Shown here piece by piece: positions 9,066-16,819 of a stretch of DNA of 64,000 bases. Source of the DNA: Neisseria weixii (GTDB lineage Bacteria; Pseudomonadota; Gammaproteobacteria; Burkholderiales; Neisseriaceae); the NCBI RefSeq assembly GCF_002327085.1, contig NZ_CP023429.1, forward strand, positions 62,001-126,000, in the 5' to 3' direction. Under the pieces are notes generated by a model. It searched no databases and was not told the origin of the DNA. It worked only from the letters and a program-made list of their open reading frames with translations. Both the position numbers and the translations under genes were made by a program. Position 1 is the first letter of the stretch, and every line of letters starts with the position of its first letter.

Positions 9066-9725
9066 ATGAAAAAATTTGCCGTAATTGGCGCAACCGGCTA
9101 TGTCGGCTCTGCCGTTGTTAAAGAATTGGCAAACCGTGGCTGCCAAGTAACCGCATTTGCCCGCAATGCAGGCAAAGTGCAACAAGCAGACAATGTACAA
9201 GCGGTCGCTTTTGATGTGGAAAATGCAAAATTTGCCGAACAGTTGCAAAGCTTTGACGCAGTAGTAAGTGCATTCAACCCGGGCTGGAATAATCCGAATA
9301 TCGGTGCAGATTTCACTCGTGGGGCGAAAGCTATTGTAGAAGCGGCAAAAGCCGCTGAAGTGCCATATTTGCTGGTGGTCGGTGGTGCAGGCAGCTTGTA
9401 TGTTGCCCCAAATCTGCAAGTGATCGACACACCGGATTTCCCGAAAGAAATTTATGACGGCGCAAACGCTGCCCGCAATCTGCTGAATGATCTGCGTGAT
9501 CGCCGAGATCTGAACTGGGCATTTATTTCCCCGCCGGCAATGCTCGGCGCAGAGGCCGGCTTTAGCGAAGAACGCACCGGCTCTTACCGTTTGGGCGGCG
9601 AAGAATTACTGATGGACGGCGACACGCCCGCCGGTATCAGCGTAGCGGATTTGGCAATTGCCATCGCTGATGATGTGGAACAAAAAGCCCATCTGCACCG
9701 GCGTTTTACCGTAGCGGCATTGTAA
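9066..9725 (+). CDS. NAD(P)-dependent oxidoreductase, NmrA/SDR-a type
   Basis: 219 residues, cytoplasmic. The Rossmann motif GATGYVG at residues 8-14 starts the NAD(P)-binding fold; DAVVSAFNPGW and VVGGAGSL follow as in the NmrA/YwnB-like atypical SDR group. Family members are NAD(P)H sensors or quinone and flavin reductases. It is probably cotranscribed with the upstream SnoaL gene (24-base gap, AAGGAG before the start). The gene holds an exact Actinobacillus-type uptake signal ACAAGCGGTC at 9197-9206, a mark of Pasteurellaceae origin. It ends in a hairpin built from the same signal. Confidence 0.88.
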   Translation: MKKFAVIGATGYVGSAVVKELANRGCQVTAFARNAGKVQQADNVQAVAFDVENAKFAEQLQSFDAVVSAFNPGWNNPNIGADFTRGAKAIVEAAKAAEVPYLLVVGGAGSLYVAPNLQVIDTPDFPKEIYDGANAARNLLNDLRDRRDLNWAFISPPAMLGAEAGFSEERTGSYRLGGEELLMDGDTPAGISVADLAIAIADDVEQKAHLHRRFTVAAL

Positions 9726-9735
9726 AACTTTCCCG

Positions 9736-9774
9736 AAAAAACACCGCTTGCAACAATACAAGCGGTGTTTTTTT
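9736..9774. terminator. stem-loop terminator built from paired Pasteurellaceae uptake signals
   Basis: AAAAAACACCGCTTG and CAAGCGGTGTTTTTT form a perfect 15-bp stem around CAACAATA, with a T tail. A degenerate DUS (TTCAGATGGCCT) follows at 9796-9807. Confidence 0.85.
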
Positions 9775-9811
9775 GTCAAAAATTTGCAAGGTTTTTTCAG
9801 ATGGCCTGATA

Positions 9812-10693
9812 TTAAACCTTCAATACTTCCACCACCGCCCTTAATGCGGGTGAGATATTGCGGTGGGGGTAATACAGATACAATGCAGGCAAAGTTTGGC
9901 TTTGGGTGATAAGCATACGGATAAGTCTGCCATTGGTTAAATCGTCCGCCACCAAATCAAGCGGCACATAAGCTAAACCTAATCCTTCTTTAGCTGCGCT
10001 AGTTTCGGCATAGCTGTCACACACTTGCAAACGGGCATCCGGTGTGTGGTAAAACGGTACGCCGTTGTTATCAAACTGCCACGCATAAACCTTACCGTTT
10101 TTCATTTGATAGCCAATACACCAATGCTGACGAAGTTCATCAAGATGTTGCACAAAACCGTGTTTGTCAACATAGTCAGGCGAGGCGACCAATGCCATTT
10201 GCAGTTCTTGGCTGATTTTCACCGCAATCATCTCATCACCGACATCACTCCCTAACCGCACTCCTGCATCAAATCCTTCGGTCACAATATCCACAAAACG
10301 GTTGTCGTTAATCAGTTCGAACTCAATTTGCGGATATTGATGGCGGATTTGTTTGAGTTTGGGCAAAAAAATCTTATCTATGGCCTGTAAACTGGCATTG
10401 ATACGCACTTTACCAGACGGTGTATCTTTCAAGTGAGCAAGTTTTCCGATGCCGTCTTGAATGTGTTCAAAGCCGTTTTGAAGTTCACTAAATAACACAT
10501 TGCCGGCTTGGGTGAGTGAAACGGTACGTGTAGTACGGTTAAGCAGTTGCAACTCCAACTGCTGTTCCAACACTTTGATGGTTTGGGATAAGGCTTGAGG
10601 CGATACGCCTAATTTGGCAGAGGCTTGGGCAAAATTTTTCTCTTGGGCGACCACCAAAAAGGCAAACAAACTGTTGTAATTGATTTTAGGCAT
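9812..10693 (-). CDS. LysR-family transcriptional regulator
   Basis: 293 residues. Winged helix-turn-helix at residues 1-62 (NFAQASAKLGVSPQALSQTIKVLEQQL) and a LysR substrate-binding domain from about 90 to the end. It is divergent from a secreted hydrolase gene 114 bases away, with a perfect TATCAATTTAAAATTGATA palindrome just upstream of its own start, the usual LysR arrangement of autorepression and activation of the neighbour. The inducer is unknown. Start ATG 10693. Confidence 0.92.
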   Translation of the reverse strand: MPKINYNSLFAFLVVAQEKNFAQASAKLGVSPQALSQTIKVLEQQLELQLLNRTTRTVSLTQAGNVLFSELQNGFEHIQDGIGKLAHLKDTPSGKVRINASLQAIDKIFLPKLKQIRHQYPQIEFELINDNRFVDIVTEGFDAGVRLGSDVGDEMIAVKISQELQMALVASPDYVDKHGFVQHLDELRQHWCIGYQMKNGKVYAWQFDNNGVPFYHTPDARLQVCDSYAETSAAKEGLGLAYVPLDLVADDLTNGRLIRMLITQSQTLPALYLYYPHRNISPALRAVVEVLKV

Positions 10694-10703
10694 TGGTGAT
10701 TAT

Positions 10704-10722
10704 TATCAATTTAAAATTGATA
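10704..10722. promoter_or_regulatory. LysR-type operator palindrome
   Basis: TATCAATTTAAAATTGATA, a perfect 9+1+9 palindrome with a T-N11-A core, lies 11 bases upstream of the lysR-type gene. The divergent hydrolase has a TATAAT -10 box at 10767-10772. Confidence 0.65.
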
Positions 10723-10807
10723 GTCTAACAAAAAAATGCGTGATTATCATCTTAAAGTTGATTTTGTATAATGTCGCCATTGATAATTTGATTTAAGGTA
10801 AACCACG

Positions 10808-11914
10808 ATGAAAATGAAAAACTTAATCACCGTTTTACTGTTACCCACAATCTTTTTAGGAGCAACTACTATGGCAAAACCTATTCCCCAATCCGCTCAA
10901 GAAATCAGTGTGCCTGCCCAAACCATAAAACTGACCCAAGAATGGGATAAGGTTTTTCCGAAATCGGATAAGGCGGAGCATCGCAAAGTTACCTTTAAAA
11001 ACCGCTTCGGCATTGTGCTGGCAGGCGATTTGTATCTGCCCCAAAAGGCCTTGAAAACTGGTTCGGGCAAACTGCCTGCCATTGCCGTATCAGGGCCGTT
11101 CGGAGCGGTCAAAGAGCAGTCCGCCGGCCTGTATGCGCAGACTTTGGCGGAGCGGGGCTTTGTAACACTGGCGTTTGACGGATCCTACACAGGGGAAAGT
11201 TCCGGCCTTCCGCGTAATATGGCAAGCCCTGAAATTTATACCGAGGATTTTAGCGCCGCGGTGGATTTTCTGAGTAATTTGGACAATGTGGATAAAAATA
11301 ACATCGGGATTTTGGGGATTTGCGGCTGGGGCGGATTTGCCTTAAACGCCGCCATTGCGGATCCGCGTATAAAAGCAGTGGCAACCAGTACTATGTATGA
11401 TATGACCCGTGTAATTGCCTATGGCTACAATGATAGCAACGACGCCGATGCACGCTATGCTATGAAACAGGCAATGAACAACGCCCGTACCCCCGCATCA
11501 CAAACAAGTTATGCCGAACTGTCGCCTGCCAATAACCTGCGCGCCAAAGATTTTAAAGCGGATACCCCACAGTTTATCAAGGAATATTCTGATTTTTACA
11601 CCACCGAAAGAGGCTTTCACCCACGGGCGGTCAATTCCAACCCTGACGGTTCGTGGGCAACCACGGCAATGCTCGGACTTATCAATATGCCGATCCTGCA
11701 ATACGCTGCAGAAATGCGCACGCCGGCCTTAATCGTACACGGCGAACGCGCCCACAGCCGCTATTTCAGTGAAGATGCGTATCTGTCATCGGGTAGCCCC
11801 GACAAAGAGCTTTATATCGTGCCGGACGCGAGCCACACTGATTTGTACGACAACAAAGCAGGTAAAATTCCTTACGATAAGTTTGAGCAGTTTTTTAAAG
11901 CAAAATTGCAATAA
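10808..11914 (+). CDS. Exported alpha/beta hydrolase, dienelactone hydrolase/YcjY type
   Basis: 368 residues. An N-terminal hydrophobic segment (residues 5-22) looks like a signal peptide ending near TMA. The alpha/beta hydrolase fold follows: GPFGAVKEQ (oxyanion side), the nucleophile elbow GICGWGG with Cys172 in place of Ser, and His343 in DASHTD. A Cys nucleophile is known in dienelactone hydrolase-like enzymes. Substrate unknown; linkage to a divergent LysR regulator suggests an inducible catabolic or detoxification role. Start ATG 10808 has AAGG before it. Confidence 0.85.
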   Translation: MKMKNLITVLLLPTIFLGATTMAKPIPQSAQEISVPAQTIKLTQEWDKVFPKSDKAEHRKVTFKNRFGIVLAGDLYLPQKALKTGSGKLPAIAVSGPFGAVKEQSAGLYAQTLAERGFVTLAFDGSYTGESSGLPRNMASPEIYTEDFSAAVDFLSNLDNVDKNNIGILGICGWGGFALNAAIADPRIKAVATSTMYDMTRVIAYGYNDSNDADARYAMKQAMNNARTPASQTSYAELSPANNLRAKDFKADTPQFIKEYSDFYTTERGFHPRAVNSNPDGSWATTAMLGLINMPILQYAAEMRTPALIVHGERAHSRYFSEDAYLSSGSPDKELYIVPDASHTDLYDNKAGKIPYDKFEQFFKAKLQ

Positions 11915-12044
11915 CGCTGTCTAAAAAAGACGTTAAAAAACTTCAGGCGGCATTTATGATGCCAATTCGGTAAATCCGGTTAAGGATACTGAAATGCCGC
12001 CGGTGTAACCATCAAAGTAATTAAAATGTAAATTGACAGGCAAA

Positions 12045-12527
12045 ATGATAAAACACCTGCTATTGCCGTTGCTGCTATTTCCAGCGGTAACTTTTCCGGT
12101 AGGAAATACACCGTTAAAACCACAAGTTCAAAGCACACAAAAACCCCATATACAGGAGTCAGAAATGAATGATGCTCATCAAACCGCCTACTTTACCGCA
12201 AACGGGCAAACCTTTGATATACAGCTTGAAAACAACCCTACCGCCCAAGCCTTTGCAGAATTGCTGCCACTTGATTTGACAATGAGGGATCATTTAAATA
12301 ATGAAAAATTCGCTGCCTTACCCAACGCATTGCCACGCCAAGACCAAACAGCAGGGTATATTCAAACCGGAGATATAATGCTCTACCAAGGCGGCACACT
12401 GGTAGTGTTTTATGAGTGTTTTACAAGTTCCTACCGTTATACCCGCATCGGCAAAATCAATAATCCCGACCAGCTGAAACAAGCACTTGGACGAAAAGAT
12501 GTTCAGGTAAAGTTGACAATAGAATAA
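12045..12527 (+). CDS. Cyclophilin-like fold protein
   Basis: 160 residues. Residues 1-18 (MIKHLLLPLLLFPAVTFP) are hydrophobic and act as a signal peptide or anchor. The remaining part has the pattern of the cyclophilin-like domain family (FTANGQTFDIQLENNPTAQAFAELLPL, then GDIMLYQGGTLVVFYE, then SYRYTRIGKI near the end). Function of the family is not established; it lacks the active-site pattern of prolyl isomerases. ATG 12045 is chosen over an in-frame TTG 12 bases upstream because AGG lies 7 bases before it. Preceded by a degenerate DUS-like TTCAGGCGGCAT near 11942. Confidence 0.75.
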   Translation: MIKHLLLPLLLFPAVTFPVGNTPLKPQVQSTQKPHIQESEMNDAHQTAYFTANGQTFDIQLENNPTAQAFAELLPLDLTMRDHLNNEKFAALPNALPRQDQTAGYIQTGDIMLYQGGTLVVFYECFTSSYRYTRIGKINNPDQLKQALGRKDVQVKLTIE

Positions 12528-12605
12528 AAACTGAAATTTTTTATCATCACTGTCCGGGCGGATAAATCATCTCATCTACAATGCAGCAGATAAGCCGGTG
12601 ATCGG

Positions 12606-13438
12606 TTACATAAAATACCCCCGGATTCCCTTTATCCTGTGTACCGATAAAAAACAACCAACCTTTTCTCTTACTGCCCGAGCTTGAATACATTCCAAAC
12701 GTGCAGCCTCTATTTCCTGTAGAACAACACTGCGCTTTTTAGCACGCCAATCTTTCCAATTCACCCTTATTTGATAAGATTCAATCAGTTTGCTGTTTTC
12801 CCATCTGCCGCAACCGGTTTGAATTTCAAGGTAAGCCTCTGTCTGATTGAGTTTGTGCCAACTGATGGGGCATAAAAAATGTGCGGTTCCTTATACTGTA
12901 CAATGCCTTTATTACTCAAACGCCAAAAAATTTCCTGATACGTCTTTCCGTTAATGTCAGGTATGCTCAAAGGCAAATCCCGATCATAAGGATAATTTAA
13001 AAACACACGGCAAATAGAACGGATAGTCTGTGCCGCCCAAGTACGGGTTCTTTTCACCGTATCCGTTCCCTCCGTACGGCCTGCCCGCGTCCGGTAGGCA
13101 GAAATTGCCGCAGGGGCCTCAGTTGAGGAGGTTACTTCACGTGTGTCTTTCAATAAAAGCCTGTTAGGGAAGCTTGCCGGAAAACCTCTATCAGTAGAAA
13201 TACGCTGTTTTTTTGCTTTTTTCACGATTTCGGCATCACCTTCTACATCACAATCGGGTTTATGCCCTAATTTTGCACTGAAATATGGACGCTTTTTGTT
13301 TTCCGCCCGAAAAGAACAAGGGGTAACCTGAATATGGCATCCTCTGCACAAATAGCCATATGAGTCCACAAAATCCAGTTCCCACAACTGCTCTGCATCA
13401 ATAATTTTACCCGTATGTTTATCTATTGCCGATTCCAT
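12606..13438 (-). pseudogene. hypothetical protein with CoiA-like zinc-binding N-terminus, frame broken near 12880
   Basis: The first frame gives 190 residues from ATG 13438. Residues 25-65 (YGYLCRGCHIQVTPCS, then RPYFSAKLGHKPDCD) have the C-x2-C ... H-x3-DC pattern seen at the start of CoiA-like competence proteins. A missing base in the A6 run at 12875 shifts the frame; the correct continuation reads YLEIQTGCGRWENSK and later VNWKDWRAKKRS and ends at 12606. I do not recognise the C-terminal part and cannot assign a function. It sits between two imported regulator units, and no partner gene is visible. If the base loss is a sequence error the protein would be about 278 residues. Confidence 0.55.
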
Positions 13439-13651
13439 AATTCCTTACCCTCTTAAATATACCCTTTGCATATTGTTTTGACAGAATTTCACTGCCCTAT
13501 AGCCCGTATAAATATACTTATAAACTATTTTACCAACTTTGGATTTAATTTTTTGTTTTTTAAATATTTTGGATATGTTTTTGCAAAATCCCCCAAATAC
13601 GCGTGATGTGTTTTTGCCTGAAAAACCAATCAGATTTCAGACGGCCTGATT

Positions 13652-13843
13652 ATGCCCCGCCGCCCCGTTTCAAATGAAACCGTATTGCAGAATTTCCTTG
13701 AAAAACGACCGCTTGTTTCATTAACCGAAATCGGCCACGCCTTTGGTTTGTCTGACAATCAGTCAGTGAAAGCGAGGCTGAATAAAATTCCGACTGTTTG
13801 GCGGCGGATTGATGATGAATTTTTGGCGTGGGTAAAGAATTAA
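13652..13843 (+). CDS. small putative helix-turn-helix protein
   Basis: 63 residues, starting four bases after a DUS at 13636-13647. The segment LTEIGHAFGLSDNQSVKARLNKI resembles a helix-turn-helix. An exact Pasteurellaceae uptake signal (GACCGCTTGT) lies inside at 13707-13716, and a hairpin with the same core follows the stop. No good ribosome-binding site is seen, so it may be the tail of a longer donor gene. The 210 bases before it are AT-rich and hold no gene. Confidence 0.35.
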   Translation: MPRRPVSNETVLQNFLEKRPLVSLTEIGHAFGLSDNQSVKARLNKIPTVWRRIDDEFLAWVKN

Positions 13844-13884
13844 AAAAAACACCGTTCGGCTTGAAGTTCAAGCGGTGTTTTTTT
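13844..13884. terminator. stem-loop terminator with Pasteurellaceae uptake signal
   Basis: AAAAAACACCG pairs with CGGTGTTTTTT; the right arm extends TTCAAGCGGTG. A DUS follows at 13905-13916, directly behind the minus-strand HxlR gene. Confidence 0.75.
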
Positions 13885-13918
13885 ATTAAAAATCGGCAAA
13901 GGGTTTCAGACGGCCTGC

Positions 13919-14257
13919 CTAGCGGTTTGCCTCTCCCCATTCGCACAGGCTGTCTAAAACCGGAATGAGTGACAGGCCTTTGTCCGACAGGCTGTATTCC
14001 ACTTTGGGCGGAATCTGCGGATATTCGGTGCGGACAATCAATCCGTCGGTTTCCAGTTCTTTTAAAGACTGGCTTAATGTTTTCACCGAGATTTTGCCGA
14101 TTCTGCGCTGCAATTCGTTAAACCGCATATTGGGCGGATTGCGGTGCAGCCAGAATAAAATCACCATCTTGTATTTACCGCTGATCAGCGATAAAGCATA
14201 GCCGAAACCGGTTTCTTCCAGCGTTTCAATTGCTTTGTAATCGGGGGCGTTGAGCAT
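13919..14257 (-). CDS. HxlR-family transcriptional regulator (second copy)
   Basis: 112 residues, single HxlR winged helix domain (ISGKYKMVILFWLHRNPPNMRFNELQRRIGKIS visible in residues 25-58). Only moderately like the one at 8111. It lacks the N-terminal Cys of that protein. Divergent from a DsbA/FrnE-like oxidoreductase gene 113 bases away. The gap contains the 16-base dyad TACG-N8-CGTA and a longer inverted repeat, so autoregulation and control of the neighbour are likely. A DUS lies right behind the stop codon. Confidence 0.9.
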   Translation of the reverse strand: MLNAPDYKAIETLEETGFGYALSLISGKYKMVILFWLHRNPPNMRFNELQRRIGKISVKTLSQSLKELETDGLIVRTEYPQIPPKVEYSLSDKGLSLIPVLDSLCEWGEANR

Positions 14258-14275
14258 TTACACTTTCCTTTGGGT

Positions 14276-14329
14276 GGGTATGTTACGGTAAGTTGCGTAC
14301 TGTTTTTTTAAAACATACCCAATTATAAT
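14276..14329 (+). promoter_or_regulatory. HxlR-type operator and promoter of the DsbA/FrnE-like gene
   Basis: TACGGTAAGTTGCGTA at 14284-14299 (TACG-N8-CGTA) lies inside a wider inverted repeat GGGTATGTT (14276-14284) / AACATACCC (14312-14320). TATAAT at 14324-14329 is a good -10 box for the gene starting at 14371. The 16-base TAC-dyad has the same geometry as that at 8512-8527. Confidence 0.6.
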
Positions 14330-14370
14330 ACCGGCACTGTCTTTTTTAAACCTTAAATCGGAGTGTTTTA

Positions 14371-15054
14371 ATGAAAATACAAATCTGGTCGGACTATGCC
14401 TGCCCTTACTGCTACATCGGCAAACGCCATCTGGAACACGCGCTGGCACAATTTGCCCGCGCTGATGAAGTGCAGGTTGAATTCAAGGCATTCGAGCTTT
14501 ACCCCCACGCCGGCAAAACGGCGGTCAACACTACTCAGCAGCGCATTGAGAAAAAATACGGCAAACCGCCGCAAGGTGCGTTGGAAATGATTGCCCATAT
14601 TGAAAAGACGGCAGCGCGGGCGGGGCTTGAGATGAATTATCGGGCGGTGAAAAACACCAATACTTTCGATGCGCACCGCTTGGCAAAATGGGCGGACAGC
14701 CTGGGCAAAGGGCAGGAAATGCACGAGCGACTGATGCGGGCCTATTTTACCGATAATGCGGAATTGGCAGACCGGGACAATTTGGCGGAATTTGCCGCAG
14801 ATGTCGGCTTAAACGGTGATGAAGCCAAGCAAATGCTCGCTTGTGGTGATTTTGTGCAAGCGGTCAAAAAAGATGAAAACGAAGCGGCAGCCGCCGGTGT
14901 GCAGGGCGTACCGTTTTTCGTATTCGACGGCAAAACCACCGCTTCCGGCGCAATGCCGGCGGACAGCCTGCTTAAGCTTTTAAACCAAGTTTATCAAGAA
15001 CAGCAAAGCGGAAACCTAACCGGTGCCGCCTGCGGCATTGACGGGTGCGGATAA
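14371..15054 (+). CDS. DsbA-family oxidoreductase, FrnE-like
   Basis: 227 residues without signal peptide, so cytoplasmic. Thioredoxin-fold with CPYC active site at residues 11-14 and an all-helical insertion, as in FrnE and 2-hydroxychromene-2-carboxylate isomerase relatives; GVPFFVFDGK holds the cis-proline. FrnE-type proteins act in oxidative or disulfide stress. The C-terminal tail has two more Cys (AACGIDGCG). A Pasteurellaceae uptake core CAAGCGGTC lies at 14857-14865. The stop overlaps the start of the next gene (TAATG), so the two are translationally coupled. Confidence 0.9.
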   Translation: MKIQIWSDYACPYCYIGKRHLEHALAQFARADEVQVEFKAFELYPHAGKTAVNTTQQRIEKKYGKPPQGALEMIAHIEKTAARAGLEMNYRAVKNTNTFDAHRLAKWADSLGKGQEMHERLMRAYFTDNAELADRDNLAEFAADVGLNGDEAKQMLACGDFVQAVKKDENEAAAAGVQGVPFFVFDGKTTASGAMPADSLLKLLNQVYQEQQSGNLTGAACGIDGCG

Positions 15055-15719
15055 TGGCCGCCGCACGCTTTATGCCGTCTGAACCACCGGTTGCGCTGGG
15101 CAAAAACAACGCCGGCAAATGCCTGATTCTCATCCACGGACTGACACTTTCAGGCAGGCAGTTCGCCCCGGCCGGACATTTCCTGCTGAACAGCCTGGGG
15201 GATAATTGGCGGATTATCCTGCCCACCGCGCCCAAGCAAAAAGTCACTTGGGCAGACGGCCGGACCACCACCGCCTGGTTTGATCTGCCCAAAGGCAGCT
15301 TTGTTCGGAATCAGGACGAAGCAGGGCTGCTGCAAGCCAAAACCTATATCCACAGTCTGGTTGAGGAACAAATCAGCCAAGGCATCGGAGCTGAAAATAT
15401 TTTTATCGGCGGATTCTCACAGGGCGGCGCATTGGCGGTGTTGTCCGCATTGACTTACCCCGATACATTGGGCGCAGCAGTGTGTCTGTCGGGCTACCTG
15501 CCGATTGCCGATACCTTAACAAACTGTTTTGATAAAAAATTACCGCTGCTCTTCGCCCACGGCAGGCAAGATGTCCCCATTCCGCCCGATTTAGCGGAAT
15601 CTGCGGTCAATCTTTTAAAAACCCACGGCTTTGACGTGGATTTTTACACCTATCCGATTGGGCATACGCTTGATGAAAAAGAACTCGCCGATGTGGCGCA
15701 GTGGTTGCAAAGCAGGTAG
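15054..15719 (+). CDS. Carboxylesterase/phospholipase of the YpfH/acyl-protein thioesterase family
   Basis: 221 residues, alpha/beta hydrolase. HG motif at residues 29-30, nucleophile elbow GGFSQGG with Ser122, Asp in HGRQDVP and His in IGHTLDE complete the triad. Family members hydrolyse short acyl esters. Start ATG 15054 overlaps the stop of the DsbA-like gene by one base; the two form an operon under the second HxlR regulator. Residues 7-10 (MPSE) are encoded by an exact AT-type DUS (ATGCCGTCTGAA, 15072-15083), and that ATG is a possible alternative start. A Pasteurellaceae-signal hairpin follows at 15728-15749. Confidence 0.88.
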   Translation: MAAARFMPSEPPVALGKNNAGKCLILIHGLTLSGRQFAPAGHFLLNSLGDNWRIILPTAPKQKVTWADGRTTTAWFDLPKGSFVRNQDEAGLLQAKTYIHSLVEEQISQGIGAENIFIGGFSQGGALAVLSALTYPDTLGAAVCLSGYLPIADTLTNCFDKKLPLLFAHGRQDVPIPPDLAESAVNLLKTHGFDVDFYTYPIGHTLDEKELADVAQWLQSR

Positions 15720-15727
15720 GAACACCG

Positions 15728-15749
15728 CCGCTTGCGGCACTGCAAGCGG
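15728..15749. terminator. stem-loop with Pasteurellaceae uptake signal
   Basis: CCGCTTGC and GCAAGCGG pair around GGCACT, and the right arm continues as CAAGCGGTC. No T tail, so it may be a weak terminator. Confidence 0.55.
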
Positions 15750-15769
15750 TCAGATTACGGAGAAATTTC

Positions 15770-15890
15770 CCACATTGGCTTGAGGGGGTTGTCGAGCCAT
15801 TAAAACACATTTGAGGCTTCCATCAATACGGCAGCCGGTAACTTCCATTCATCACTAATCCACAAAGGCCGTCTGAAGCTTCAGACGGCC
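15770..15890. repeat. left copy of a direct repeat that flanks the 15.9-20.0 kb block
   Basis: CATTGGCTTGAGG near 15773 and the run from CGGCAGCCGGTAACTTCC to the DUS at 15866 recur with few changes at 20075-20187. Inside, GGCCGTCTGAAGCTTCAGACGGCC at 15867-15890 is a perfect palindrome (DUS pair). Confidence 0.7.
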
Positions 15891-15897
15891 GGCTGTT

Positions 15898-16775
15898 TTA
15901 TCGCCATTTAAGGTTTGGGCCAACAGGCACAAGGCGGGTTGGATTGAGATGCGGTTGTGAAAAATAATAGAACCGCTTGGTGTAGGGAATATCCACGGTG
16001 GCTTGAATAGCAGGCTGTTGATAGAGATCGATCATATAACGGTATAAATGCTTAAATTCGCTCAACGGCTTCAAATTGCATTTATATAAATCCGCATACA
16101 CGCTTTCAAAACGGATTAGGGTGGGAAACAAGAAAAAATCAGAAAGCGTGATCGTTTCGCCAAATAAATAGCGTGTTTGAGCAAGGCGATCATCTAATGT
16201 TTCAAGATTTTCAAACAATTTAGCGAGCTGTTTTTCATATTTTTGTTGCGAATTTGCCAGCCCGACTTGGTACACTTTCAACGTGATTTGCTGATTTAGC
16301 CATTCATTCAAACGCGAAATCTCTTCTTTCAACGCTTCTGGCACAAGGGTTGCGGGATTTTTGACGAAATCTTGCCATTCTGTGGCTAAGTGCAATGCCA
16401 TTTCCGCTGAATCATTGCAAGCGATGGTTTGGGCGTGTTTATCCCATAACACGGGCAGGCTCACCCGCCCGAATAATCGGGCTTGGCTTTGAGATAAATA
16501 TCCCGCAAAAAAGCGCTGTGAAAGAGCGAATCGGGATACTGTTTGTTAAACGTCCAGCCTTGATCGAGCATTTCTGGGGCGGTGCTTGATGATGAAATCT
16601 CGTGATGTAAATCCAAATAATGGATCACCAAATTTGCACGGTGAGCAAAGGGGCAGCCGTAGGCGTAGTAAAAATGATAGCGGTGCGATTCTGCCGTGAT
16701 TTGGGTAGGGAAATTATCCATTTCGGCAAGCGAATTGAGGTCGGCCCGCCATTGACCTTTTTCAAGAAGTGGCAT
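15898..16775 (-). pseudogene. Glutathionyl-hydroquinone reductase (YqjG/Xi-class GST), frame broken near 16462
   Basis: Stitched length about 293 residues. Residues 34-50 hold YHFYYAYGCPFAHRANL with the catalytic Cys of the CPxAHR motif; DKHAQTIACNDSAEM after the break is the glutathione-binding NxS/DSAE region; the helical C-terminal domain follows. The enzyme reduces glutathionyl-hydroquinones with glutathione in the cytoplasm. One base is missing in the GGGCGGG stretch: PDYSG should continue RVSLPVLWDK. Start ATG 16775, with AAGGAATA before it. It is the last of a minus-strand group led by two thioredoxin genes. It is intact except for the one base. Confidence 0.82.
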
Positions 16776-16807
16776 TGTTATTCCTTTGTAAAAAAGCGGT
16801 CGAAATT

Positions 16808-16817
16808 GACCGCTTGT
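16808..16817 (-). other. exact Pasteurellaceae (Actinobacillus-type) uptake signal
   Basis: GACCGCTTGT, reverse complement of ACAAGCGGTC, just behind the glutathione S-transferase stop codon; AAGCGGTCGAA at 16794-16804 pairs with it loosely and may act as a terminator. Confidence 0.7.
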
Positions 16818-16819
16818 GA

